A stretch of DNA of 64,000 nt from Methylomagnum ishizawai (lineage in GTDB: Bacteria; Pseudomonadota; Gammaproteobacteria; Methylococcales; Methylococcaceae). A program made the translations under genes and the position numbers. Positions 30,548 through 39,988 of this stretch are shown here, in pieces (the stretch's first letter is position 1; each line of letters starts with the position of its first letter). Below the pieces are notes generated by a model. That model ran no database searches. It was not told the DNA's origin and saw nothing but the letters and a program-made list of their open reading frames with translations. The stretch lies in the NCBI RefSeq assembly GCF_900155475.1, contig NZ_FXAM01000001.1, forward strand, positions 1,227,501-1,291,500. Reading direction: 5' to 3'.

Positions 30548-31783
30548 CGGTATTTGGAGAACGGAGCCTACAAGGACCGGCAAAATATCCTGGAAGCCCA
30601 ACGGGTGGCCGATGCCGTGATCCACCACATGAAACGCCATCCCGAAGAATCCTTGGGCGTGGTGACTCTCAACCAAACCCAGAGGGACCTCATCGAGGAT
30701 GTGCTGGACAAAAGGCTCCGCGATATTCGGGAGACCCAGGACTACCTGGCCGCATGGGAAAAAGAAGGTTGGCCCTTCTTCGTGAAGAACCTGGAGAACG
30801 TCCAAGGCGACGAGCGCGATGTCATCGTGATTTCGACCACCTTCGGGAAAGCCGAAGGTTCGGGAAAAGTCCGGCAGAATTTCGGTCCGATCAGCCGTCC
30901 CGATGGGTGGCGCCGCCTCAATGTCCTCTTTACCCGCGCGCGCCGGAAAATCGAACTCTTCACCTCCATGCAGCCCGAGGATATCGTTGTGGACGCAACG
31001 ACACCAAGGGGTACCCGCGCCCTCCGGGACTATCTGGAATTCGCCCGGTCGGGCATCCTCACCGACACCCAAGTCACGGATCGTCCCCCCGACAGCGACT
31101 TCGAGATCGCCGTGGGGGAAATGCTCAACCATCACGACTACGAAGTGGTCCCCCAACTCGGGGTGGCCGGCTTCTTCATCGACCTGGCTGTGCGCAACCC
31201 CGACCGTCCCGGGGAGTTCCTCGCCGCCATCGAATGCGATGGCGCCACCTACCATTCCAGCGCCTCCGCCCGCGACCGGGATCGCATCCGGCAAGCCATC
31301 CTGGAATCGCTTGGATGGAAGGACCGGATTTGGCGGATATGGTCCACCGATTGGTTCTTCGATCCCCGTAAGGAATCCGCCCGTCTCCTCGAATTCCTGG
31401 CTGCGCGCCGCCAGATCGCTAAAACCGAGGGGGCGGCTTCCATCGTCTATGAGGAAACGGATGCGCCTTCCCTGGATACGGCGGGCGGTATGGAAATCGA
31501 GCCGATCGAAATGGATTCCGAGGCCACCGGGGAAGATTTGTATGTGGAGGTCGGCGACCGCGTCTTCTATTGCGATACCGATAATCCCGGGACCCGCCAC
31601 GAGGCCACGATTGTGGATTATCCCAGCAATCCTAAAAAGGATTTGGTGAACGAAAATTCCCCCTTAGCGCTGGCCCTGCTAAACAAGGCCATCGGGGAGG
31701 AAGCGCGGTTCGAGGCGGTTGAAGGACATCCCCAAAATATTCGGATTTTGAAGATCCAGCGGCAAGCGAGCTTATGGACCTGA
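30548..31783 (+). pseudogene. C-terminal part of SF1 helicase-REase-GreA/B-C protein, cut by the prophage
   Basis: The frame is open from the phage junction (RYLENGAYKDRQNILEAQ...) for about 411 codons. Domains: SF1 helicase motifs V/VI (GVVTLNQTQRDLIEDVL, NVQGDERDVIVISTTFG, GWRRLNVLFTRARRKIEL); an REase_MTES_1575-type nuclease (DSDFEIAVGEMLN, GFFIDLAVRNP, AAIECDGATYHS); and a GreA/GreB C-terminal fold (VEVGDRVFY, NENSPLALALLNKAIGEE). Full-length relatives are large DUF4011-type helicases linked to defence. The N-terminal part should lie left of the prophage, so the gene is inactivated in the lysogen. A TTG at 30,554 could start a fragment. Confidence 0.8.
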
Positions 31784-31959
31784 CGACTCACTTGCCCATA
31801 AGTTTACGAAATCGGATTCGCTACCAACTTTTTCAAAAGACAAGACTTCGGCCTTTCCGGCCATCCGCGTTCCGGCCCCGATCTTTTCGAATGACAGCTT
31901 TCCGGGCCTGAAAACCTTACTGGACTGATTGGGCGAGCCCTACGGTAACCGGGGTGGCC

Positions 31960-32223
31960 TGGCTATTCAGCGGGGTCAGCCTATGACACACGCCCGGCGA
32001 AGACCCGGTCCGCCCGCTCTGGATCCTGGTCGTGGACCCCTTGGCGAAAAACCGGCCCCAGGCCTACTTTGTCACTGACACCGGGTTGACGCCCGAGCGG
32101 ATCGTGGAAGTGTTCGTTTTGCGCTGGAGCGTGGAGGTCACGTTCGAGGAGGGTCGCCGTCACCTCGGCGTGGAAACCCAGAGGCAGTGGTCCGACCTTG
32201 CGATTGCCAGGACCACGGCGTGA
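31960..32223 (+). pseudogene. transposase remnant (IS701-like DDE), copy 1
   Basis: Fragment: DPVRPLWILVVDPLAKNRP, AYFVTDTGLTPERIVEVFVL, RWSVEVTFEEGRRHLGVETQ, then cut after QWSDLAIARTT. This is the C-terminal part of an IS701/DDE_5-type transposase. No start, no ends. 46 bp (32,156-32,201) are identical to 43,325-43,370. The rest of 31,784-32,308 holds only decayed IS-like sequence. Confidence 0.65.
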
Positions 32224-32308
32224 AAGGCTCAAGTCGAGAACCAAGGCCCTCTTTCCCAATTCAGGCGGGCTATCCTTGCCGGAACCGGTCGGGCGACGAC
32301 TGGATTGC

Positions 32309-32977
32309 TCATTTGTCGCAAAGAGGTACGTCGCCAATCCGGCGGAAGTATTTACCCTGTGCCCCTAGGAAAATTCCATCGAAACCCTTCGGAGGGAATA
32401 TTCCCCTGAGATTCCCGTTGCAGGCGCTGCCCTCGGCAATATTGAACCATAGCTCTTGATTGTCGCTAGATTCCGAGGTTCCCACCGAGTATATCTTAAT
32501 ACTTGTCCCCTGCTTGATCGTATACTCCTTCCATAAATACCCCTTGTCCTCTACAGCGTCTGAATAGGTTTTCACATCCTGTGTGGCGACGTATTCACCC
32601 GGTTTAAAATCATCGCGTGGCGAATATGAATAGCCGTCCGCTTTAGCCGAATCGTAAGGGCTGGGCGGATAAGCGATATTGAGTAATTGATTGATCTGGG
32701 CGTCATAGGCCTGCTCTAGGCAGGCTACGTTTTGACATTTGTTCCTTACATTTTTCATCCAAGTAATTTGTTTATTTTTAAGAGATATTTTGGATGAGGA
32801 CTGATTCAGGGCGGCCTTATAGGTTTCGCTCAATATGTCATCGAGCTTGGAAAGGGATTCGTTAGAGCAGATTGCGTTTTCTATGAAAGTGCTTGCTTTT
32901 TTGCAATCGAAGCTGACGGCGGCGGCGTTAGAAACGGCACATAGAATGGCTAGGAATATGGCGGCTTTCGTGTACAT
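32309..32977 (-). CDS. secreted LprI-like (DUF1311) protein
   Basis: 222 residues. Signal peptide MYTKAAIFLAILCAVSNAAA. Residues 23-110 have the LprI/DUF1311 pattern: SFDCKKASTFIENAICSNES, LSKLDDILSETYKAALNQ, KNKQITWMKNVRNKCQNVAC, with four conserved cysteines. LprI-type proteins inhibit host lysozymes in some bacteria. The C-terminal 110 residues are a separate beta-rich domain (GYSYSPRDDFKPGEYVATQD...SDNQELWFNI), SH3-like. AT-richer than its neighbours, suggesting separate origin. Confidence 0.7.
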   Translation of the reverse strand: MYTKAAIFLAILCAVSNAAAVSFDCKKASTFIENAICSNESLSKLDDILSETYKAALNQSSSKISLKNKQITWMKNVRNKCQNVACLEQAYDAQINQLLNIAYPPSPYDSAKADGYSYSPRDDFKPGEYVATQDVKTYSDAVEDKGYLWKEYTIKQGTSIKIYSVGTSESSDNQELWFNIAEGSACNGNLRGIFPPKGFDGIFLGAQGKYFRRIGDVPLCDK

Positions 32978-33093
32978 GTATCGGCCTATTTTCTTGGGCG
33001 TTGATTCGTAAATACGGGATGTTTGTTTTTCCCCTTACCCCTCCGGGCTCAGGGCATGCCGAGGGCGGTCATGGTGTTCATATTCGGGTTTGG

Positions 33094-34565
33094 TTATTTA
33101 CCGGTTCCAGCAAAAAACCTAGCCACCTTTACCATAGCCAGCGTATCCAGCCCGCAATAATCCAAGAGCGCCCGGCGTAGGGCCTGCCGCCGGTCTTCAG
33201 TCGTCGCGGGATCGAGTATTTCCTGGAAGGCGGCCTGCGCCATCTGCCCGTCGGCGACTTCCATGCCTTCGTAGGCCATTTCCGGGGCGATGGTGGGCAA
33301 GACCGCCTTGATCGACCAAGAGCCGTGCTGCTCCGGGTGGTAATAATGCTGGCGGGCGATGGGCAGCAGATCGACGATGCGCCGGATGACATTGTCGATC
33401 CGAACCGCCAAGTCGGGGAATATAGGCCCGTCATTTCGCGTAAGCGGCTCCTTTCAAATGCTGCGTTGTATACGAAGACCGGGCCGGTTTCCCGCACTGC
33501 GGATAACAGGCTTTCGGTGAATGGACGGCGTGGATCGTCCGGCCCTTCCGCCAAGTAGGCTTGATGGCTCAGGCCACCATCGACAGATTCCACATGGCAG
33601 GACCATTGGAACGGTACCTGGGCATAGGGGCGGGTGCCCGGCCATATTGGAACGCAGGGCGCGTAGGTCTCGAAATCAATGAAGAACCGGGGGTAAGGCA
33701 GATTCCCTAAAATAGCCTTGGCCTGGGGGTCGAGATAAGCACTTCCATTTTGCGCGCAGGCTTGAACGCGTTGATGGAGGGGGTTCGTCAGGCGATCCAC
33801 AGGAACATCGCGCAGGTCGTCGTAGCCCTCCGTGCGCAATTGCTCGGCCAAGGACTTGCCCCTGGGCAAATCATCCACGGAATAGCCGGGTTCGGTGGCT
33901 ATCGCCGGTGGGGCGCAATATTCGAGGAAAGGACAGGGGAAAGGGGTTTCGCATTGTGGGCCCGGCGCGATGCTCGGTTCTCCGCCGTCCAGGGTCGACC
34001 GTGCCCCGGCTACCCATTGGGGAATATCGCCTAGCAAGGGCTGGATCTCTGCATCGACGGAAACTTCCTTGAGCAATCCCCGGTAATCGCCGTTGCCCGG
34101 ATAAACGAAGCCATTGTCGATATGGCCGATCGCCACTTCCTGGATCGTCAAACCCGCCTGCCGGGCAACCCAGGCCTGCACCGCAGCGTCGGGGAGGTGA
34201 TAGTCCTTGATCGAAGTCGAGGATTTAACCTCGATCAGGCGATAGCCATCCGCCGCTGGCAGTAGCAGATCAAGGCGGACCAGCACGCCTCCATGCTCGA
34301 AGGTGGCCTCGAACAGCGGCCTTGTCGGTTGGGCCAACAACGCTTCGGCGGTGTCCCGCAGGGCTTGCCGTAGATCGGCGGCCTCGATCAAGAGTCCGCC
34401 GGGATGGAGTGCGCGGGCGATGACGCCGACTTGATTGCCCGAATCCAAGCGGGCTTGGGTGGCGGCATCGAAGGCGGGTGCTAGGATCGGTTTGTGGACT
34501 TGCAGCCACAGGCGTTTCGGGCATTGCCGATGCGCCAGCAAACGGGACTTGGACAATCCGGACAT
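33094..34565 (-). pseudogene. DUF2779 nuclease-like gene with a frameshift
   Basis: The N-terminal 380 codons read LSKSRLLAHRQCPKRLWLQV, a PD-(D/E)XK-like domain (GVLVRLDLLLP, RLIEVKSSTSIKDYH) with Cys residues for an iron-sulfur cluster, then an RNase H-like part (PRFFIDFETYAPCVPIWPGT). At about 33,420 the frame shifts; the family C-terminus (DNVIRRIVDLLPIARQHYYH, GSWSIKAVLPTIAP, ALLDYCGLDTLAMVKV) continues in another frame to 33,094. One small indel separates them. Either a recent pseudogene or a sequencing error. DUF2779 proteins resemble Cas4-like nucleases. Confidence 0.75.
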
Positions 34566-34744
34566 GGTCGGCTCCAGGCGATGAAGTCACGCTCAGTATC
34601 CCTGGGCTGAGCGACGGTATAAGTCGCACTGTGGTCCGTCCAGGCAGTCCCTTACCAGGCCGGACCCTTGCAACTGTAGTCGAGGTTCACAAAATCTGAA
34701 GAATAGCCACGCGCCCGTCCTTGGAGCGCGGCTTTGGGCCATGG

Positions 34745-35356
34745 CTACGGGCTTGCCGATGCCGTTCCCGATGCTTGAGTTGGGGCCGTCCCTGGTTCCG
34801 CTGGGTTGGGCCTGGAGCGGTTGGCCTCCCACCAAGCTATAAACGATTTCGATAAGCCGTTCTCATCAAAATCCTCGGGGGTCAAATCCTTGTCCTCGGC
34901 CTCTATATACGTCAGATACTTCACCGCGCGGGAGGGGAATATTTGTAGATACCCACGCCACGAGTGGAGGATGTCCGGCATATCGACCTTGGCCAAGGCA
35001 AAGTCCAGGTAAATCCATTTACCCTTGGGTAGCCAAGGCGGTGCGCTTTCGCAGCCGAAACCGATTTGCAGTATCGGTTTCCCCGCCGACCTTTTCAGTT
35101 TGAAATGGAGGACCGGTTCCATCGCTCCCCATGAACTCCGCTTGCCGACGGTTGGCAAGCCTTCAAGCCAGTTGCCTAGGCTTGTGGCCTCACCGACAGT
35201 GAGGGCAGGATCCCGGAAACGCCAATTGCCCTTGGGATGGATGATGTCACCCTCGATCATCAGCCAATCGTCGAAAAGGGGCCGGTTTATTTCCGGAAAT
35301 TCATAACCAGCGATGCGCAGTTCAACGGCGATGCCGTGTTCGTTCTCGAATTTCAT
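34745..35356 (-). CDS. WapI-like immunity-type protein
   Basis: 203 residues from 35,356 (MKFENEHG). Pattern: ELRIAGYEFPEINRPLFDDWLMIEGDI, NWRFRDPALTVGEATSLGNWLEGL, then beta segments with EPVLHFKLKRS and FGCESAPPW. This resembles WapI-type immunity proteins, which neutralise contact-dependent toxins; no partner toxin is seen in the window. The C-terminal 25 residues are low complexity. An AGAGGG site precedes the ATG. Confidence 0.55.
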   Translation of the reverse strand: MKFENEHGIAVELRIAGYEFPEINRPLFDDWLMIEGDIIHPKGNWRFRDPALTVGEATSLGNWLEGLPTVGKRSSWGAMEPVLHFKLKRSAGKPILQIGFGCESAPPWLPKGKWIYLDFALAKVDMPDILHSWRGYLQIFPSRAVKYLTYIEAEDKDLTPEDFDENGLSKSFIAWWEANRSRPNPAEPGTAPTQASGTASASP

Positions 35357-35699
35357 GGATAAACCCTCTTGCTCGGAATAGAAATGCGGCTTTGGCGCGG
35401 AGCCTGAAGCCGGGTTCCAAGCGGAGCGGGTCAATATCCCGGTGTCGTGATGGGAGATTCCATGCGTTCCACCCTCCGAATCGCCCCGCTCAGGTTCCGG
35501 GGCTCACGCAACCGGGTTTGGGCTCCGCATGGTGTCATTATCAGAGGGGGGTGCGACGGAATAAGTCGCAGGAAACGGTTTTTTGGAATGCAAGTGCCGT
35601 CGCCACAAAACAGGGGGTGGAACTTGGTAGGGGTACCGGAAAGCTTTTGGTGCGCACCCACCGCGCCGCACCGAGAACATCCGGTCCCCACTTCGAAGA
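35357..35699. other. 343-bp gap without supported gene
   Basis: Spacer between the WapI-like gene and the DUF262 gene. It holds short shadow frames only. An open frame of 90 codons on the minus strand (35,431-35,703) has no ordered pattern and is not supported. Probably contains the promoter of the WapI-like gene. Confidence 0.5.
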
Positions 35700-38015
35700 T
35701 CAAAGCTTGGCTTGGACCAGCGCCTTCAATAAGCCCGCGCCCAAAGCTATCCGATCCTCGCTATCCACCTCACCGGCCTGGCGCACCGGGCACAGGTTGT
35801 TCTGTATTCCATACTGGGCGAATACTTGGTTTAGGGCGGCCAACTGGACCGGATCAGCCGGGATATCGGAAAGCTGCCATCCCTGATCCACACATTCGAT
35901 CTTAAGTCCGCTCGCCTTCAAGGCCATGCGGCGGGATTCGGTCTCGTAACCATAAAACCAGGGCCATTGCTTGGAAATGGGATCGTCACCAACCCCACTA
36001 AGCTCCCACATCGCGTACAAATAGGGATCGCGGTAGAAGCTGCTCATCCTGGTCTTGTCGAGCATGCACGCGCCGTAGCCCGAGTTTTTGATCGCGTAGC
36101 GGCCCGAAGCGCCCTCGCGCATGGCCGGGTATTTCACGAAGTAGTACCGCCAGTCCAGATATTGATCCGGTTGCCGGACTTCGCAATCCCGCAGAAATTC
36201 CTGCTGTAGGGTGGCCAGGCAAGCCGGGATGTTGCCGCTCGAATGGGCAACCCGGTCGAGCAGGGCCATCAGCGGAACGACCAAATTTGGTTGGCCGCCG
36301 CCGAACACATAACGCCATGGAAGTGGCTCCGAAGCGGCGCCGAAAGCGGCCATCCGATAGCCGTTCCAGCGGTCCCATTGACGCGAATAGTCGCCCAGGG
36401 CCAATAAGGCTCCGGTTAATTCCTTCCAGAGATCTGGATGGTTGAACAACACCTGGAACGCCTGGGCCCGGCTTTGGAAAACGCTGGCGGACTGCGCGGG
36501 ATCGAGATCGAAGGCGGTTAGGCGGCCCCTCAGCAAATCATGGTCTTCCAAGCCGTGGAGCGCATCCGCCAGGGTGGGTTCTCGATCCAGCAAAGCGGTT
36601 TTTTCGGCCTCGTTCGCCACTTGGGCCTGGTTGAGCGCGGCAATCCCCGTCAGCTTGTGATCGACCACCACCGCTTTCACGTCGGCGAGCAGGTCCGGCA
36701 TCTTGTCCGCGCGGATTTCACCGCCAAGCGAAGCCTCGATCAGGTTGCGCAAACGGCGCAGGCGGCATGGGAAGTCGGGGGTTTTATGGATACGGTGCAG
36801 CAGCGTGGCATAAAGCAGCAAGCTATGGGCGAAGGTCCAGCCCGGTGCGCCATAGCTCCGGCAACAGGCCGCGAACAGGTCCACGGGACTTTCGTTGCGG
36901 GGCGCTTGGCCAAAGGCATTGAACAGCAACAGCGGAACGCTCGGGCCACCGGGCGTGGCGGTCATCCGCGCCTCGAACCAGGCACGGATATCCTCGCCCT
37001 GCCAAATATCGAAAGACTGGAACAGGAATTCCAGATGGGGGGTGGCTTTCCGCAGGTCCTGGGCGTAGACCGATGCGGCCAGATCCTCCAAACGGGTTTT
37101 GGCGTCGAAAGCCACACCGCCCACCCAGGCGTGCAATTCGGCGATGAAGCGGAAGTAGCGCATGAATTCGTCGTCGATGAGATGGTCGTCACCCCGGTAG
37201 CGCCAAAGGATATCCGACCATGCAGTATCCACCTTGAACGCGAAATCGCTGACCCGCGCCTCTGGATGGCTGGCGGCTTTCAGCGACTCGATGAATTGCG
37301 CCTTGAAATTCTCGAACTCGGTCAGCGGTTTGCCGCGCGAGTTCATCTTGATGTAGAGGTCGCTGGCCGTTTGCTCGGCGGGTATCGGCAGCAGATAGAA
37401 GCCGATGGCGGGGTGTTCCGCATCGACCAGTCGCGCCCACGCGGCCCGGCATCCGTCTTCGCCGCAATCCCCGAACCGTGCGTGCAGCGCGTCTAGCATC
37501 ATCAGCATGGCTTGGATGGTCGGATCGTGTTCCCAGGTGTAGAAGTACCAAGGTTGGTCCCTTAACCAGCCGGAGAGCCCGCCCGCGTTGCGAATGTCTG
37601 CCTGGCCCGGTCGCACCACCTTAACGAGGCGCTCGCAGAACATGCGAGCACTGTCGCGTGTGTCATAGGTGAAGTGAGTCCAGGTTTGGCTGTCGAGGGG
37701 AACATCCGCCCGCCAAGCCAGGTACCAATGCAGCAGGAACAGTGTAGTAAGGCGTTGTTGCCCATCCAGGGGATGGAACGCGTCCCCTACCTGATCCCCA
37801 TAGATGAAATCCAGTTTGATGCCCGCGCCATCCACCGTCACGGCCTGGTAAAGGGCATCGAGGAAACGCTCGCGGATGCGTTCGACTTCCTCCCCCGGAC
37901 GACCTTGGGCATAGTCGCGCTGTATCAACGGGATTTGGATACGCCTTACTGGTGATGCTTCGAAAAGCTGGGCAAAACTGGTATTGGTATCGAAAGCGAT
38001 TGAGGCCGAATTCAT
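35700..38015 (-). CDS. DUF262 protein, large partner
   Basis: 771 residues. N-terminal DUF262 (ParB-like nuclease) motifs: IPLIQRDYAQGR (about 28-39), FIYGDQVGDAFHPLDGQQRLTTL (about 70-92), and SDLYIKMNSRGKPLTEFENFKA (about 217-238). The rest is helical without an HNH motif that I can see. DUF262 proteins act in GmrSD/SspE-type DNA restriction. Transcribed 11 bp after the second DUF262 gene, so the two form a pair. Confidence 0.8.
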   Translation of the reverse strand: MNSASIAFDTNTSFAQLFEASPVRRIQIPLIQRDYAQGRPGEEVERIRERFLDALYQAVTVDGAGIKLDFIYGDQVGDAFHPLDGQQRLTTLFLLHWYLAWRADVPLDSQTWTHFTYDTRDSARMFCERLVKVVRPGQADIRNAGGLSGWLRDQPWYFYTWEHDPTIQAMLMMLDALHARFGDCGEDGCRAAWARLVDAEHPAIGFYLLPIPAEQTASDLYIKMNSRGKPLTEFENFKAQFIESLKAASHPEARVSDFAFKVDTAWSDILWRYRGDDHLIDDEFMRYFRFIAELHAWVGGVAFDAKTRLEDLAASVYAQDLRKATPHLEFLFQSFDIWQGEDIRAWFEARMTATPGGPSVPLLLFNAFGQAPRNESPVDLFAACCRSYGAPGWTFAHSLLLYATLLHRIHKTPDFPCRLRRLRNLIEASLGGEIRADKMPDLLADVKAVVVDHKLTGIAALNQAQVANEAEKTALLDREPTLADALHGLEDHDLLRGRLTAFDLDPAQSASVFQSRAQAFQVLFNHPDLWKELTGALLALGDYSRQWDRWNGYRMAAFGAASEPLPWRYVFGGGQPNLVVPLMALLDRVAHSSGNIPACLATLQQEFLRDCEVRQPDQYLDWRYYFVKYPAMREGASGRYAIKNSGYGACMLDKTRMSSFYRDPYLYAMWELSGVGDDPISKQWPWFYGYETESRRMALKASGLKIECVDQGWQLSDIPADPVQLAALNQVFAQYGIQNNLCPVRQAGEVDSEDRIALGAGLLKALVQAKL

Positions 38016-38026
38016 GGCATGGCTCC

Positions 38027-39778
38027 TCAGGGGGTGAGATAGGGCTGGAGCAGGTCAACGATGGCCCGGTAATAAGCCTCCCGGTCCCTTCGGCCCCAGA
38101 AGTGGATTTGCTGGGCGTCTTCCTCGGTGTAGTACTTTAGGAAGACATTGCGGGTGCAGATGGGGATATAGCCCCCCTCCCGGTCGATCTCCAATACCAG
38201 CCGCCGCTTAACCTCGAATACCGCGTTGTTTAGGCGGCTGTTGTCGTCGCGGGATAGCAGGGCGAGATTATCGATGGCGTGCAGGCCGTCGTCCGGGGTC
38301 ATGCGGTAGTCGGGGTGGGTCAACTGGTCGATGACACGCTGGGACAAGGCTTCGAACTTGGAACCTAGGTTATCCGCTGTCTCGAACACCGCCAGCAAGG
38401 CTTCGATTCCGGCGATCAAGTCGCCGGTATTGGGCAAGGCCGGGAGCGCCTTAGCGTGCTCTCTCAACCAAGCTTCCCACTGTTGTTTTTTGGTAAGGCC
38501 CTGGGCGTTTTGGGCATGGATATGTTCCAGCGACCAGACCTTGCCCACATGCCGCCGGAATGGGAACCGCTGCCCGCTGCGCGAAAGGGTTTCCACGTTC
38601 ATCAGCAACAAGATGTTGAGGAGTTTGAGATAGTCGGCCTCGTAGCTCAGGTCGCGGAGGTTGGATTGGCGAATGGCGATCCTGGCACGGATGCATTCAT
38701 TCAATTCGCCCTCGAAATGGCTTTTGGTCAGTTCCTCGCGATGGACCCAGTTCCATAGCTCGCCGAAGTCCGTGCCGCTCGCCACCAGGAAGCCGATTTT
38801 GTTGTGGAGGCGCGGCTCGCGGAACCAGCCCAAAACCAGGGCGTGCATGTCCAACATCTGCTCCCAGAAGGCGACCCAGTCCCGTTCGATCCGTTCGCGC
38901 AGGGTTTCGAAGGTGTAGTGGGCGGGGCGCTTGCGTCCCCGTGGATAATCCTCCGGCAAGGGCGCGAGGGCGTCCAGCAATAGGCCGATGTGGGTTTGAT
39001 ATTCCCCGGTCGCCTCGGTCCCGGCCACGAAGGCCCAAATATCGGGATCGCGGAGGTCGCGTTCGATCATGTCCCACTGTGCCGCGACTTCCTTCGCCCG
39101 GTCGCTCTTCGAGAGCAATAAAGCCTTGACCAATTCCGCATCGGTCAAAGGAATCCTGCCGATGTTGAGGCGGGCGAACAGTGCGGCGGAATCCCTTTCG
39201 TTGTCTTCCGGGTGGTCGGGCGCTTCGTACCAGATGACCCGCACATTTTCTACCAGGAATGTGTGCAATTTGCTGGCTACTACCTCCTGGTGCAAAGGCT
39301 TTCCCCGGCCTTTGAACCAATCGCCAATGCATTTATAGGCGCGGTAAAGATGGAAGTAATCGATGCACGCCTCGCTTTCCTCGGGAAGCAGCGTGGTCAG
39401 ATAAGTTTCGCTACCGAGGCGGGTTTCGTAGCATATCGAGTAAGGCGCGGCGTTCATCTTCCAACCCTGCCGTTGGATATAGAGGAAAATCAGGTAAAGC
39501 GTGGTCAGCCTTTGTTGTCCATCGATCAACTCCCATTCCTGCGCGCTTTCGTCGGCGGCTTGGCCGCGCGGTTTCACGACGATGGGTTGGAGGCTATAAG
39601 GCTTGCCCCCGCACTCCCAGAGATCGTCGAGCAGGCGTTTTACGTTATCGGTGTCCCAACGGTAACCGCGCTGATAGCGTGGCACGAAGAAGCGGCCTGA
39701 AATATGGCCCACCGGTTTATCGCAGAGCGGACTTTGCTTGGTTTGGGGCATAGGTATATTTACCGAATCTTTATTCAT
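38027..39778 (-). CDS. DUF262-DUF1524 (HNH) protein, GmrSD-like
   Basis: 583 residues. N-terminal DUF262: RFFVPRYQRGYRWD, EWELIDGQQRLTTLYLIF, SAALFARLNIGRIPLTDAELVKALLL. C-terminal DUF1524 HNH-like part: GKVWSLEHIHAQNAQGLT, then HAIDNLALLSRDDNSRLNNAVFEVKRR. This is the fused GmrS-GmrD or SspE architecture, where the first domain senses or uses NTP and the second cuts DNA. First gene of the two-gene unit, with a 210-bp upstream gap (39,779-39,988) for the promoter. Confidence 0.85.
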   Translation of the reverse strand: MNKDSVNIPMPQTKQSPLCDKPVGHISGRFFVPRYQRGYRWDTDNVKRLLDDLWECGGKPYSLQPIVVKPRGQAADESAQEWELIDGQQRLTTLYLIFLYIQRQGWKMNAAPYSICYETRLGSETYLTTLLPEESEACIDYFHLYRAYKCIGDWFKGRGKPLHQEVVASKLHTFLVENVRVIWYEAPDHPEDNERDSAALFARLNIGRIPLTDAELVKALLLSKSDRAKEVAAQWDMIERDLRDPDIWAFVAGTEATGEYQTHIGLLLDALAPLPEDYPRGRKRPAHYTFETLRERIERDWVAFWEQMLDMHALVLGWFREPRLHNKIGFLVASGTDFGELWNWVHREELTKSHFEGELNECIRARIAIRQSNLRDLSYEADYLKLLNILLLMNVETLSRSGQRFPFRRHVGKVWSLEHIHAQNAQGLTKKQQWEAWLREHAKALPALPNTGDLIAGIEALLAVFETADNLGSKFEALSQRVIDQLTHPDYRMTPDDGLHAIDNLALLSRDDNSRLNNAVFEVKRRLVLEIDREGGYIPICTRNVFLKYYTEEDAQQIHFWGRRDREAYYRAIVDLLQPYLTP

Positions 39779-39988
39779 GTTATTGATACCTTGTCTTGAG
39801 TCTGAAAATAAGGGAGTTATTAAGTCGATGAGAGGCCAGGAATTCTGGCTACCGGAAACTGTAGCCCTAAGCCCATGGAATCTACTGAATCACCGGAATC
39901 CTCTCGGATTGCGAGGTCCAGATAATAAGGGCTTGGGTTCCCGTGGTGCCGTTACCGAAGGGGCGTGCGAGAGGAGTGGCCGCCATCG

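Noticed and set aside
35431-35703. 90-codon minus-strand gene upstream of the DUF262 pair end
   Set aside because: No ribosome site, no ordered pattern, overlaps the DUF262 gene end.
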